This document shows, in pieces, positions 1-18,630 of a DNA stretch of 64,000 nt. Source of the DNA: Crambe crambe (lineage: Eukaryota > Porifera > Demospongiae > Poecilosclerida > Crambeidae); NCBI GenBank assembly GCA_963924555.1, contig OZ004595.1:3534001-3598000 (forward strand). The letters run 5' to 3'. Numbering within the stretch: position 1 is the first letter of the stretch; every line of letters begins with the position of its first letter. The notes beneath the pieces were generated by a model, which was not told the origin of the DNA, did no database searches, and saw nothing but the letters and a program-made list of their open reading frames with translations. The translations under genes were made by a program, and so were the position numbers.

Positions 1-3384
<3,384 letters not shown>

Positions 3385-3419
3385 TATTTTTGTATAACAC
3401 AGCTTTGGAAAATCAATAT

Positions 3420-3960
3420 TGTCTCATCTATAGCTAAAGGAATTATGGAATGCGCTAATTATGTACTAGACTGTTATTATAGCTGTGTGATCAATACTTC
3501 ATGTAGGTTATTACGGGGGAGAGGTTGAATTGTGATCACAGAGTTACACCCACTGAAATTTCCAAGAGAAACTTGAGGGAAACAGTTTATTTTTTGTAGG
3601 ATACGCAAGGGCACGGTATATTTCATGACATTTTAAATAGAAAACAAGGAAACATGCCGTGCCTTCGTAAATTCTATGAATTTCCATATCAAGTTTCCTT
3701 CAGGTTTCAGGCTAAGATATCTCAGTGACACATTCAATGTATAATGGGGCTTCATAAAACAGTGTCGACCACCCATTCTACGACTTCTATTGTGTTCAAA
3801 ATTCATCATTGCCATGACGCTAAGGGAGAGAGGAGGGATTTGGGGCTTAGCATTACAATGATGCTATTAATCGTTGGAAAATTGACAGTCAAGGCAGCAG
3901 AGGACTTTGATAACTCTCATGCCATTCTTGTTCGTGCTAACATCAATTTATTATAAAAAG
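3420..3960. repeat. Interspersed repeat shared with 25.8-26.3 kb and 39.4-39.9 kb
   Basis: This block recurs at about 25790-26280, also behind a LARS2 copy, and at about 39445-39935, where no LARS2 lies nearby. All three contain the words ACTAGACTGTTATTATAGC or a variant, an imperfect inverted pair around GGCATG/CATGCC, and the same right end AAAAAGGCACTAATAGATGTG. The isolated third copy suggests a mobile repeat rather than only LARS2 flank. No coding signal is recognisable. Confidence 0.65.
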
Positions 3961-4129
3961 GCACTAATAGATGTGATTAACATTGACCATATTATTATGT
4001 AGTGTAAACTGACTTTTGTGGCAGAACTGAAGAACAAATCGATATGCTATACACTGTCCATGTGATGTGCTCTTCTTCACATGCAAGGAATATAGCCGAC
4101 TTCCCTTCTGCAGGTCATGCTATCAAGAA

Positions 4130-4720
4130 GCAAGTTGATCACTTCCTTATGTCCCTGTCTACTGGCAAGCAATAAAGCACTCCACCCATCTTATCCTGCA
4201 AGTTGATATTTAATAGCGCCACCGCCCAGTAGTACATCAACCACTTCAGCATATCCAGCTTTGCTGACATCAAAGGAGAGAATCCATTTCTGTTAAATAG
4301 TAGATCGACCTGAGCATCATTTTCCAATGAGTGCTTTGCTCTTATTCTGTATAGCTGCATACCAAACGGTTGATAAGTCTCCTTTTGAACTCACATCTAT
4401 CCGAGCATCATTTTCTAGCAAATAATTATTTTGACATTCCCATTTGTACTTGCACTCATCAATGCTGATGATCCATCATTCTGCACTAAGTTGACTGCAG
4501 CACCCTTTTCAAGCAACCGACTTCCCATTTCATTTAATTTGATTTTATTCAATTGTCCAGACCTTCCAAGTTTTTCCCGTAAGTCTATTGTGGCTCCACT
4601 CCTTCATAAAAGTTCTTCGTGTCCTTCGTTAGTTGCGTTCATTAATGCCGACCACCCAGAATCACCTTGTACGTCAACCTCTTCCAACAATAGAGTAAGT
4701 GATCAATTATCAGATGGATC
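4130..4720 (-). pseudogene. Ankyrin-repeat fragment, decayed
   Basis: On the minus strand several ankyrin-like units are readable in changing frames: a unit with GWSALMNATNEGHEELL near 4605-4665, one with NDGSSALMSASTNGNV near 4430-4480, and one with NRNGFSPLMSA near 4250-4300. The TPLH/SALM and GH-E-LL spacing is that of ankyrin repeats, which form protein-binding solenoids. A stop directly follows the first unit and the frame changes between units, so this is a relic. A second, shorter relic of the same kind lies at about 26450-26780 behind LARS2 copy C, so the fragment was duplicated with the LARS2 unit. The parent gene cannot be identified. Confidence 0.65.
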
Positions 4721-5196
4721 AATTACCAGACACTTTTTTTGGCATCTGGTACCTACGATTTACGTATCAAAAGACGATTCAGAATCCTTACTGTGGCTGT
4801 TAATTCATATACATCATTAAAGGAGTCGTCCAAAAAAATCAATAATCAGACAATAATATAATAATTATTTCAGACGGATACCAGTGCAGTAGACGGTACG
4901 ATTGTCAAAGTTGGAAGACAGGAAGTTCCTCCTCCCCCTACATTTATAGAAGTCAAATTTCAAATACCACTCCAATACAAACCCGAACTTAAGGCACTAT
5001 AGGGTAATCAATATTCAGACGGCAAAAAATGGGCTGATTTTGAATTTGTCCCACTACCATTTACGTGGATCATTCTCGATGCACCTCAAAATAGCTATAC
5101 CTGTTGATCGAGTACCTCATAGCTGAAGATTTGAAATGGAGCATATATCTATACATCCTATTTAATTTTGAATTACTGTGGGATTTAGTATATCAA
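4721..5196. other. Intergenic duplicated spacer
   Basis: No gene is seen. Part of the stretch (about 4780-5050) is shared with 26840-26960, partly in the opposite orientation, around the words CAGACGG and ACTATAGGGTAATCAAT. The end (5060-5196) is paralogous to 8825-9003. Confidence 0.5.
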
Positions 5197-5355
5197 CCCG
5201 TGTCGACTTCATCGCGGATTTGTAAGCTAAGGCGGGCTAAATCGCGACAATAAACGGCGCGTGTAGACGTTATTTTACGCGAGATTATTGCCGTTTTTAC
5301 GCCTTTTTCTGCGGAATTATACGATAAAGCGCGCTTAGCGCGTATCTCCGACGTA

Positions 5356-6133
5356 TTTTTTTTTTTAAGAAAAAAAAAAAAACAAAGGAAAAAACAGTGT
5401 GCACAGCACAGTGTAAAATAGGATTCTGGTGAAAAAAAGAGAGCAAAGTCAAATGATGAGAGCTATAATTATGATAAGAATTATGCTTCAATGATAATGT
5501 TTGCCTCAGAGACAACTAGATCTGGTGGTAGTCTTTGAGCATGGCCACTAGAGGACCATGCCCCTCTAATACATTGGATAGATGATCTCAGCAGGCTGAA
5601 TGATAATTTACACCTCATCCATGCCAGGGTGGTACTGTAGGGCAAGTCCCTGCTAGCATTGAAGCTAACCTTTTCAAGCACACTGTAGCTGCATTTCCTG
5701 CCCTTCCTGATGAAGACATGACCAGTGGAGTGAATGTACTGTGTTCCACTTCTCTGACTCTCTGTTCATAAGCTCTTATCTTTGTGCGTTCGTGTATCTC
5801 GTATGTTTTTCTTCCGGTTAGAAGGAGCATGAGGACTAAAAACTCGTACATCAAAGAAGCAACGTTCATATCTACTTCCCCAGAAACCATTCGCTGCAAT
5901 ATCAAGTCTTGCACCGTCCTCTGTTATAGCACTGGCACCATTTAAAGTTTCTCCAGTCATAGGCTGCAAATGTGGCTCTAAACAAACATCATCGCATACT
6001 TCTGACATCCATGATCCAACAGTATCTCGCACCTCGTTATGTCGAATTGAGGGAAAGCCGCCTTTGGGGCACGATAAAACATGTTCAATCGTGAAGTTTG
6101 ATCCACAAGCACAATGATAATTACGCGTATTAC
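5356..6133 (-). mobile_element. Retroelement 3' fragment (LINE-like, broken)
   Basis: Minus-strand peptides such as HVLSCPKGGFPSIRHNEVRD and TEDGARLDIAANGFWGSRYE resemble the region downstream of reverse transcriptase found in many repeats of sponge and coral genomes. The D-I-A...F-F-D-V-R-V pattern is reminiscent of a restriction-like nuclease. The fragment ends, in its own orientation, in an A-rich tail at about 5356-5370. The upstream reverse transcriptase is missing and the remaining frame is broken in a few places. The family is a judgement from remembered sequence patterns. The word CGTATT on both sides may be a target duplication. Confidence 0.55.
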
Positions 6134-6150
6134 AGTATTGCGTAAGTATT

Positions 6151-6236
6151 TATTTATTTATTTATTTTTTATTTAACGTTGCTCAGCAACTGAAATATAA
6201 AAATGTAGAGAGGAGAAGTAAATAATAAGAAAAGTG
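6151..6236 (-). mobile_element. 86-bp retroposed insert with 14-bp target duplication
   Basis: The insert is flanked by exact direct repeats ATTGCGTAAGTATT at 6137-6150 and 6237-6250. In minus orientation it ends in a TAAA-type tail (TTTATTTATTT on the plus strand). Direct repeats of this length plus an A-rich tail are the marks of LINE-driven retroposition. The source RNA is not recognised. Confidence 0.7.
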
Positions 6237-6306
6237 ATTGCGTAAGTATTGCGTACTTACGCGCTTTAGCAGATCATACGCGTAATTGCGCTTAATTCTA
6301 CACGGG

Positions 6307-6727
6307 AAGTGTTCCAGCTATATTGAAACCATTTCAAATCATTTCATTTCATTTCATCATTTTATGATCATTCCATGACCATGCATGTTTGCTCTCTGTT
6401 TTAATTTTGTTTTGTTCATTTGATGGCTTCAAATATTGAAACTTCTTGATGATAAAGCGAGATGGTTTTATGAACTTTATATGTATCCTTAGTATCTAAT
6501 TTGAAAGAATCATCTGCTAGTAAAACATCGACTGCCTTCAGCAACATACCTGCATGTGATAATTTATTGTACTGCTAATGATTACTGTTATTTATAGCTA
6601 CTTGTAAGTACTGTAAGCTTACCTTGTCCTTTCAGCTCATCTATAGTAGTAAGACCCAATAGCTAGCTATCCTAGCTTTATAGGTTATTGTCGAAGAGAC
6701 AATTATTTTCGCGCGACACTTCTCCTC
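6307..6727. repeat. Duplicated spacer, paralogous to 9003-9351
   Basis: The stretch from the right border of the TIR element to about 6745 is paralogous to about 9003-9375, sharing phrases such as TCTAATTTGAAAGAATCATC and TAGGTTATTGTCG. No gene is seen in either copy. Confidence 0.6.
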
Positions 6728-7179
6728 CAACACGGAGTGTCCGCGGGTTTCCAATCCCGGGGCGGAGTATAGTATCTATGATATGAGTTACACGTTCATG
6801 TGTAGATTGATCATTGAGATAGAGCTAGTTGTATGTGGACAGGTCTAGCTTCCGGGTCACAGTTTATTGTGTCGCTGGGAGATTCTGTCGCGGCGACAAA
6901 GAAAATCATAGGAAATTCTGTCGCGAGCGACCTAATCTCCTACGCCGCCAGGATATATTGTCGCTGCATTAATAAAGTAGGTGCTATAGCTATATTTGAC
7001 TATACAAAGACAATCGCTCACCAACAAATCGCTCTCCTAGCAATAAAAATTTCCTAGATCATTTCTACGATATAAGCTGTGTCTACAGTCCCGGCAACGG
7101 GAACGGGCACTTCTTCACAGATTCAGACTTGTCCGACACTTAAATTTTTTCAAAGATTGAAAAAGAAAAAAAATCCAAT

Positions 7180-7282
7180 TCGGGAATCGAACGCGAGACC
7201 ACACATTCAATAGCACGCAGTACTAACCATAGATATACGATTAGTGTAATATATCTATGTACTAACCGATGCGCTACGGTGC
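7180..7282 (-). repeat. tRNA-derived (SINE-type) head interrupted by a 32-bp insert
   Basis: On the minus strand an A-box-like stretch (TAGCGCATCGGTTAGTA) is followed by a B-box-like stretch (GCGTTCGATTCCCG), the internal promoter order of RNA polymerase III tRNA genes. Removing the 32-bp insert at 7228-7259 gives normal tRNA-like spacing. A relative without the insert lies at 9957-10033. Stems are imperfect, so a tRNA-derived repeat is more likely than a working tRNA gene. Confidence 0.55.
7228..7259. mobile_element. 32-bp micro-insertion with 10-bp perfect inverted ends
   Basis: The segment begins CATAGATATA and ends TATATCTATG, exact complements. It is flanked by direct repeats TACTAAC at 7221-7227 and 7260-7266. 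The paralogous tRNA-like head near 10006 has an uninterrupted CACTAACCGATGCG. Confidence 0.6.
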
Positions 7283-7973
7283 AAAACACCTTCTAACTTC
7301 AAACCCTGCCACAACTGTGCGTGAATAGTACTCCTAACGCTCGCTGCGCTCGCTCCTTTTCAGGAGCCATTATGATACCATAGATACTATACTCCGCCCC
7401 GGGATTGGAAACGAAGTCTGCACATCCAAATATTTCCATTACAACAATACAAAACATGCGCGGACACTCCGTGTTGTATAGTAACGGTCGTCAACAAGCC
7501 GTAGCAACGGAGTTTTTTTCGTTACCATAAGAATCTATACGGTAAAAAGATGGTCAATCTTTAGTATCAATAGGTAACCTACTAATGCTATAAACTCAGT
7601 AGAGCAAAAGGAGTTTGGGATAGAGATATTCTCACTCCTAGAAATAAATATATGTACAGAACTTGTTGGGATAAAAATGTCCATAAAAAGAGCAGTTGAA
7701 CATTATTTCTTTATGAATCAGCAGCAAGTAGGATTGGGATATCGCTTTAGCTTGTTTATAACAATTGTGCTACAACAATAATCTAACTTCGCTCAGTTAG
7801 AGGTATGATAGGGTCGGGGGAAGAACATCAGTACTACAATATTAAAAGAAAAGTTCCATCATGCAAATACTAAAGCTAGGACTGGATTATCGCTTGAAAT
7901 GTAAGATTTGGTGTACTCTTGTAATGATGCACTTTTGCTAAGATTTATAAGATCTATAATTATTATTATAATA

Positions 7974-8523
7974 CCGTATAGCCGGTAATATTGACGGGAA
8001 TTGTATTATACGATTTCCTCAAAAATACCAATGACGGTATTTAATTTGACGGAATCTGAAATTGCGCAAAATAAATAATGTGCGTGCGTCGTGCATGCGG
8101 GCAGTGTATGTACTAGCTCGCCATATAGCTATGATATCATCGATTTAGCACGAGTTCTCCAGTTATGTTAGGGGTTATCACGTCTACAAAAGCGTGTGGA
8201 CTCCAATTCTTGGGAGAGACTAACACTGATGGCGATCCTTATGCTATAAGACGGCTGCAATCGTTGGACACATCCCTCGAAGAATTTCAGTCACTTGTGA
8301 TGGATGGCTCTTCAATTCGTTACGCCATCACAGGTTCAAGGCGCTACTCCTCCAGGGAGGCCTATAAGTTTTAAATTGACTTTCTCTCCAGCAGTGGTGT
8401 GAACGCAACGTATCGTGAACTTAATTAAACCGCGCGACTTTTTCACTGTTTTATTTCGGCGATTGATGCTTAAACCGCTAAAGCGTCGAATTAAAACCTT
8501 CATCAATATTTCCGGCTATACGG
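7974..8523. mobile_element. TA-flanked TIR element (CCGTATAGCCGG ends)
   Basis: The left end CCGTATAGCCGGTAATATTGA and the complement of the right end, CCGTATAGCCGGAAATATTGA, agree at all but one position. TA lies outside both ends, as for Tc1/mariner-like or related superfamilies. The 550-bp interior has a 69-codon plus-strand frame at 8165-8374 that I do not recognise and no transposase signature. Confidence 0.6.
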
Positions 8524-9300
8524 TAGCTAATATACTGACATTGATCAGCTCTTAGCTATAGTCGAGTAACATGATATATACCTAACCGAAACCATGACTC
8601 TAGCTGTCCATTGTGCATGCACGTAGCTACTAGCTAGGCTATGTATTTATTTATATTAGCCATGGAAGTTTCACTCGAGTGCTCGAAATCTTGCAGAATA
8701 AGCAGCAGCAAAGAGCGTATATCACCACCAAAATAGCAGTGCACCTTTCCTCGTCTCGTTTTCCATTACATCATACCTTGGAAGACCCGGCACTGCTCTA
8801 TCTATACATACAAGACTCAAATTTTTTGGTTTATCCACCAACGTGGATCGCCCAAAATAGCTACCTGTTGATCGAGTACCTCAATCAAAGAATCCTCATC
8901 AAGAACATCATCTGTATAATTATATAGCCGAATATCCCAACTAGCTACAAGCTGCACGAGTTCTATGAATTGTGAATTAGCTACTGTGGGACTTTGTATA
9001 TCAAGTGTTGATATTGAAACTATTTAAATCATATCATCATTCATGATCATTTCTGTTTTATTCTTCTATAGCACCAGTGTTATAGCTAGTCCGGCTTCGA
9101 ATATTGAAACGACGCTTCTTGTAGCTTCGGTATCTAATTTGAAAGAATCATCTGTTAGTAAAGCATTGATAGCCTTCAGTAACAGACCTATGACGATGAT
9201 ATTGCAATTGTTATTTATAGCTATATACGCGTAAGTACTGTAGCTTACCTTGTCTTTCACCTCGTCTATAGTATGCTTGCTAAGCCCATTCTAAAGCTAG
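8524..9300. repeat. Duplicated spacer with paralogous empty site
   Basis: From about 8825 on, this follows 5060-5196 and then 6307-6727 in order, so it is a second copy of that spacer lacking the 1110-bp TIR element. The empty site is at 9001-9006. No gene is visible; 8524-8820 holds nothing I can name. Confidence 0.6.
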
Positions 9301-9309
9301 CCTTATAGG

Positions 9310-11365
9310 TTATTGTCGTAGCGACAATTATTTTCGCGCGCAAGTTCTCGTCCAACACGGAGTGTCCGCGGGATAATACATAGTCCCGATGTCATAGTTT
9401 ACCGGTATTTTGTCGCTGGGGGGTTCTGTCGCGGCGATAAAATATCCTAGGAAATTCTGTCGCGAGCGACCTAATCTCCTGGGATATTTCGTCGCCACCA
9501 GGATATATTGTCGCTCCATATAAAGTAGCTATTGGAGAGGTGGTATCTGATTATACAAAGACAATCGCTCGCCAACAAATTGCCCTAGCAATAAAAAATC
9601 TCCTAGGTCGTTTCTGACTTAGTGATGAATCTGTTCTATACTCTTAGGATATTTTTTCACTAGTTATTGGCTATATTTTTATGCTGTTTATAGGTGCATC
9701 GAAATCTCAAGCTTGTTAGCTATTCACCTTTACTTCGAAGGAGCATGTTTTTTTTCCTAGTGTCTTGCTTAGGTAGAAAGTTAATATTTTTTGCAAGTGT
9801 GCAGGTATGGAATATTTATAACTGGTCTATATTGATGTGAATGTATGATTGAGCTTTATATAAATCAGTATCGGAAAACATTCTAGATAGGTACTTACGT
9901 GTAATAGCTAGCTAGATGCTACAGGGCAAAGTAAAAAATTATAGCTAGCTACATATCGGGAATAATCGAACCCGAGACCGCACGTTCAATAGTACACGGC
10001 GCGGCACTAACCGATGCGATGCGCTACAGTGGCAACGCTGCAAATAACCGTTTGAAAGCGATATTTATACTTCTAACCTCTAACTCTTTGGTTGCCTTAG
10101 GGAGCCCTTTTAGGTGAGTGTTGCCTATCCTTGAAGTCACAACAGTGCGTGAATAGTACGTCCCATACACCTAACGCTCGCTGCGCTCGCTTAACAAGTG
10201 AAATAGCTTCTTACACCATCAATGGCAAATGGCATGCCATCTCCAGCCCTGCACAAAATTAAAACTACTTGATTTTGGCATTTTATACTAAAAGTAAGGC
10301 AGCTAGACTTCTATTTTAGTAGTAGGAGTGCCACAAAACGTTTCAGTCGCCTGTTTCCACGTTTTTCTTCCATAGCAACAGTAAATAGACTAAGCTGACA
10401 TGATAAACTACTACAGCTATAGGTCATTGAGCCTTTTTACTTATAATCATAATTATTGCTGCGCTAAATACCTTGCCTTTCACCCTCTTTCTTATTTTGT
10501 GTAAGATTTCTCTGTTCGCCAGGTACCTACACGGATGGTCTATAAATTTATACGCCTGTTTCCAATCCTGTGTACGTAGTCTAGTATATCTATGATATAA
10601 AGAACTATAATTTTTTACTTTCTATAGTAGCTAAGAGACATGTTGCTCTGTAGCATCTAGCTAGCTATTATGCGTAAGTAGCTATCTAGAATATTTTCCA
10701 ATACTTATTTGTGATAGTACTTGAGAAAAGGGGTCTTATATCGCAAAAATTCAAAACGGAGTTATTGGTATCATTCTAAAGCTCTTAAGCTGGAGATTTA
10801 CATGGTTTTTAAATCTAATTAATACACCACTTTGTTCTTGAGTTAAACTTAATTAAATTCTACATCTCATGTATGTAGCTTGTAAACTTTACAAGCGTTT
10901 AACGTTTTGCGCCTTTTCTCAAGTACTATCACAAATTTTTATATAAGCCTCAATCGTGCATTCAATGGATCAGTTATAAATATTCCATTGCTGTACACTT
11001 GCAAAAAAATATTAACTTTCTAGCTAAGCAAGACACTAGAAAAAAAAACATGCTCCTGAATAGCTAACAAGCTTGCACCTATAAACAGCATAAAAATATA
11101 GCTAATAACTAGGAAAAAATATTCTAGGAGATATTATCATTACAGAAGAGATTCATCACTAAGACAGAAACGACCTAAGATTGCTAGGGCAATTTGTTTG
11201 TGAGCGATTGTCATTGTACACCTCCCCACTAGCTACTTTTTATGCAGCGACAATATATCCTGGCAGTGACGAAATATCCTAGGAGTTCGTGACAGAATTT
11301 CCTACGATATTTTGTCGCCGCGACAGAATCTCCCAGCGACAAAATAAACTGTGACACCGGCACTG
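9310..11365. repeat. Long imperfect inverted repeat (foldback)
   Basis: The left arm at about 9390-9950 reads, on the opposite strand, as the right arm at about 10600-11350. Landmarks: ATTTATAACTGGTCTATATTG against its complement near 10970, AGCATGTTTTTTTTCCTAG against AAAAAAAAACATGCT near 11045, and CATCTAGCTAGCTA near 10650. The centre (9957-10600) holds a tRNA-like head and unassigned DNA. A third copy of the right arm lies at 19740-20400. No coding capacity is seen. Confidence 0.6.
9957..10033 (-). repeat. tRNA-derived head, uninterrupted copy
   Basis: The minus strand again gives an A-box-like and a B-box-like (GGGTTCGATTATTCCC) element in tRNA order. It is the close relative of 7180-7282 without the 32-bp insert. 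The mismatched stems argue against a functional tRNA. Confidence 0.5.
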
Positions 11366-12500
11366 GGTGCCGGGCTGGTGGCCTGAACGGACCGATCCCG
11401 TTGCTGGGACTGTAGACACAGCATTCTATATATAAACTAGCTCAAAGTGCATGATCGACATATAACTAGCTAGTATTATATAGAGCTAGATAAAAAATAT
11501 ATCTTGGGAGATTTTATCACCACAGGAGATTTTATTACTAGATAATAACTAACCATAGCTATAGTGAGCAACAATCCTAGGAGATCGAGATTTATCACTC
11601 ATTATTATTATTATTCTTTTTTTTTATAATGATAAGGACAATATCAATGAGTTCTAGATGGGAATCCGGAAACAGAGAATCAAAAATAAAATATCAACCA
11701 AAAGCAAAAAAAAACAACAAAACAAAAACAAAAAAAAAACAAAAAAAACAAAAAAAAAACATTATTATTATTATTATTATATGATTTCCAGCACAAGATG
11801 ACGTTTAAGAAATGAGATAGCTAAGTTACAACAACAACAAAAAAAAAGATGGGGCAATTAGAGCAGGCTGAGGATGAACCAAGACTGGCCTGGTGATTTG
11901 GAGAGGATTAAAAATAAAACAAGTAAACCACAACAAATAATCAAACAAAAACAACAGAAAAAATATTGGTGGCTTGAAATTTGACATACAGTTTCGGCAA
12001 GGGCAGACAAGATGGAATGTGCAAGTGTTATATTGGCTTCAAAATTTCTCAGAATAACTGATCAAAAGTAATCTTTGAGTTTGGATTTGATGGTAGGAGC
12101 ATATCAATTGGTGGCAGAGAGTTCCATAATCTAGTCAGCCTGTTGAAATGAAGAACATAGCTATAGCTATTGGAGAGCAACAAAATAATCTAGAGCAACA
12201 AAATATCCTATAGGAGATGTATCTATGGTATAGCTAGCTGTGACAATCCTGGCGGCGACAAAATATCCTGGAAGATTATGTCGCTCGCGACAGAATTTCA
12301 TATTTTGTCGCGGCGACAGAAACAATATAAACTGTGACGTACGTGACACCGGGATCACTACTAGTAGGTAAAGGGTTCCTTTAGTAAAGATGTTGAGAGG
12401 TAGACCAGAATCTTTCCCCCTGTTGCAGTTTACTGTAAAGAAGGAAAGAGAACTATCGAGGTAGGTTATATATTTACTATTGTTGTACATTATCTCGGAT
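11366..12500. repeat. Repeat-rich spacer with A-rich tracts
   Basis: This stretch has the phrase CGATCCCGTTGCTGGGACTG (also at 20365 with one change, and inverted near 7080), ATT microsatellites, long A-rich runs at 11700-11760, and a segment (11780-12170) that recurs inverted at about 18370-18560. The last part (12390-12500) is the 5' flank of LARS2 copy B and matches 20645-20735 before copy C. No gene is seen. Confidence 0.55.
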
Positions 12501-12502
12501 AG

Positions 12503-13064
12503 TAAGGAAAAGCGGGGTGACTTCGGACACGGGGTAACTTGGGACGGTGGAGTTATATTTCAATCTTGCTTCGAGATTACTAAGAGTTTCAAGATCTTAT
12601 TTTGCACACATAAACATTTATGCTTTGTCTCTCTCTGGAGCCAGTCTAGAGTGCTTTGGTTACTCTGTTGGTAATAAGCAGCCCTAAACACTCTGCTGAT
12701 TTTACAAGACCGCAAGAAAAAACTTAATAAACTAACTTCAAACTTACTGAACTGATTTATCAATATTCTATTCACTGAGATAACGCTGCAATGATCTCTG
12801 TGTTTAAAAAAAGTGATAAGTCAGCAAAACATGCATTTTAGCTTTGTCAAAATTGCATGGACATGCAGTGTCCCAAGTTATCCTGAAAGGGATTTCTGCA
12901 TACTACACATGGGCGAATTGTAGCCAATTAATTAGTAAGCAATACCAATCATCTTTAGCTCAACCTGGGACTAGAAAAGTTACTCTATCTCTTGCAACTT
13001 AAAGCTTGTTTATAGCTAAAGCGGTTGCAGAGATATCATCATTTGTAGTAAGAGTGTCCCAATG
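12503..13064. mobile_element. Insertion replacing the start of LARS2 copy B
   Basis: Compared with copy C, the alignment breaks after GGATAGTA (about 12502) and resumes at CAAGAAAGGTGGAACC (about 13068). The intervening DNA carries GTAACTTGGGAC near 12535 and its near-complement GTCCCAAGTTATC near 12868, which suggests a TIR-type element, but the ends are not exact. Its presence removes the N-terminal codons of copy B. Confidence 0.45.
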
Positions 13065-13065
13065 A

Positions 13066-17834
<4,769 letters not shown>

Positions 17835-18119
17835 ATGTATTAATGTATAGGCTGATAGAATTGTGTCAAACAAAGAAAGTGAGGGATCAGTGCTAAAGTC
17901 GTCCCTTGATCATTCGTATATTTATCGGTTCTAACTTTCTATGTTCTCGACCAAATTTTTAGCGTTTATAATACCAGCAGAGAGCTGATCACCCACTCTA
18001 TGAGCTAGTTCTGAAATTTGAAATTTGGTTAAGAATTGAGAAAGTTATAGCAGTTATAATTATGGTGATCACAGTATCAGGTGAACGCAAATAGATGAGA
18101 CATTAGACGTAGCTACTTG

Positions 18120-18620
18120 ATACATATTTCATAGGATATTTTGTTGCTCAGCACTGCATGCATGACTATATTGGATATTACATAGCCAGAGCATATAACG
18201 GAGTATAGATATCTCCTATAGTCACTCACCATAAAGTAAAAGTAAAATCTCCTAGGATATTTGTTGCTCTCCTATATAATTATGTTCTTCACATGCATAG
18301 TTGTAGGTATAGCAATAGAGTGACAAAATCTCATATTTTGTTGGCTATATGTTCTTGACATCTCCAACTCCCAAAGACACTATATATTTCAACAAGCTGA
18401 CTAGATTATGGACCAATCTTTTTTCTGTTCTTTTTTGTTTGATTACTTGTTGTGGTTGTTATTTTTTTTAAATCCTCTCCTTGTTGCTCGGCCTAATTGC
18501 CCCATCTTATTTTTTGTTGTCATTTCTTAAAACGTCATCTTGTGATGCTGTAAATCATATAATAATGATAATAATAATAATAATAATAATAATAGAAATA
18601 ATAATAATAAATAATAGAGT
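18120..18620. repeat. Repeat debris with ATA/ATT microsatellite
   Basis: The stretch holds short GGATATTTTGTTGCTC-type words of the palindromic repeat family, an inverted copy of 11780-12170 (about 18370-18560), and an AATAAT microsatellite at 18560-18617. No gene is seen. Confidence 0.5.
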
Positions 18621-18630
18621 AGATTTTCAG

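Larger units (their letters stand above)
5197..6306. mobile_element. TIR DNA element, 1110 bp, with nested insertions
   Basis: The ends match as terminal inverted repeats: CCCGTGTCGACTT at the left and, on the other strand, CCCGTGTAGAATT at the right. The paralogous locus near 9001 reads straight through (TATATCAA then GTGTTGATATTG) without this element, which gives an empty site and fixes the borders to within a base or two. The target duplication is at most AA. No transposase is recognisable, so the element is non-autonomous. It contains a minus-strand retroelement fragment (about 5356-6133) and a short retroposed insert (6151-6236). Confidence 0.7.
6728..7476. mobile_element. TIR element with two-part perfect arms
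   Basis: The outer arms CAACACGGAGTGTCCGCG (6728-6745) and its exact complement (7459-7476) are 18 bp. Inner arms of 31 bp, perfect, lie at 6750-6780 and 7379-7409; the right side has 49 extra bases between the two parts. Inside are a GTCGC/TCCTAGGA motif cluster (about 6860-6967) and a tRNA-like sequence on the minus strand (7180-7282). No transposase is present. A second left end occurs at about 9353-9371. Confidence 0.65.

Noticed and set aside
5297-5515. Short minus-strand protein rich in F and K
   Set aside because: It translates the T/A tail of the retroelement fragment.
6860-6967. CRISPR-like array of short palindromic repeats
   Set aside because: Units vary, spacing is irregular, no unique spacers are present, and the setting is an intron-bearing animal genome.
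7180-7282. Functional tRNA gene
   Set aside because: A- and B-box-like words are present, but the stems are imperfect, an insert disrupts it, and a sister copy lies in the same repeat family.
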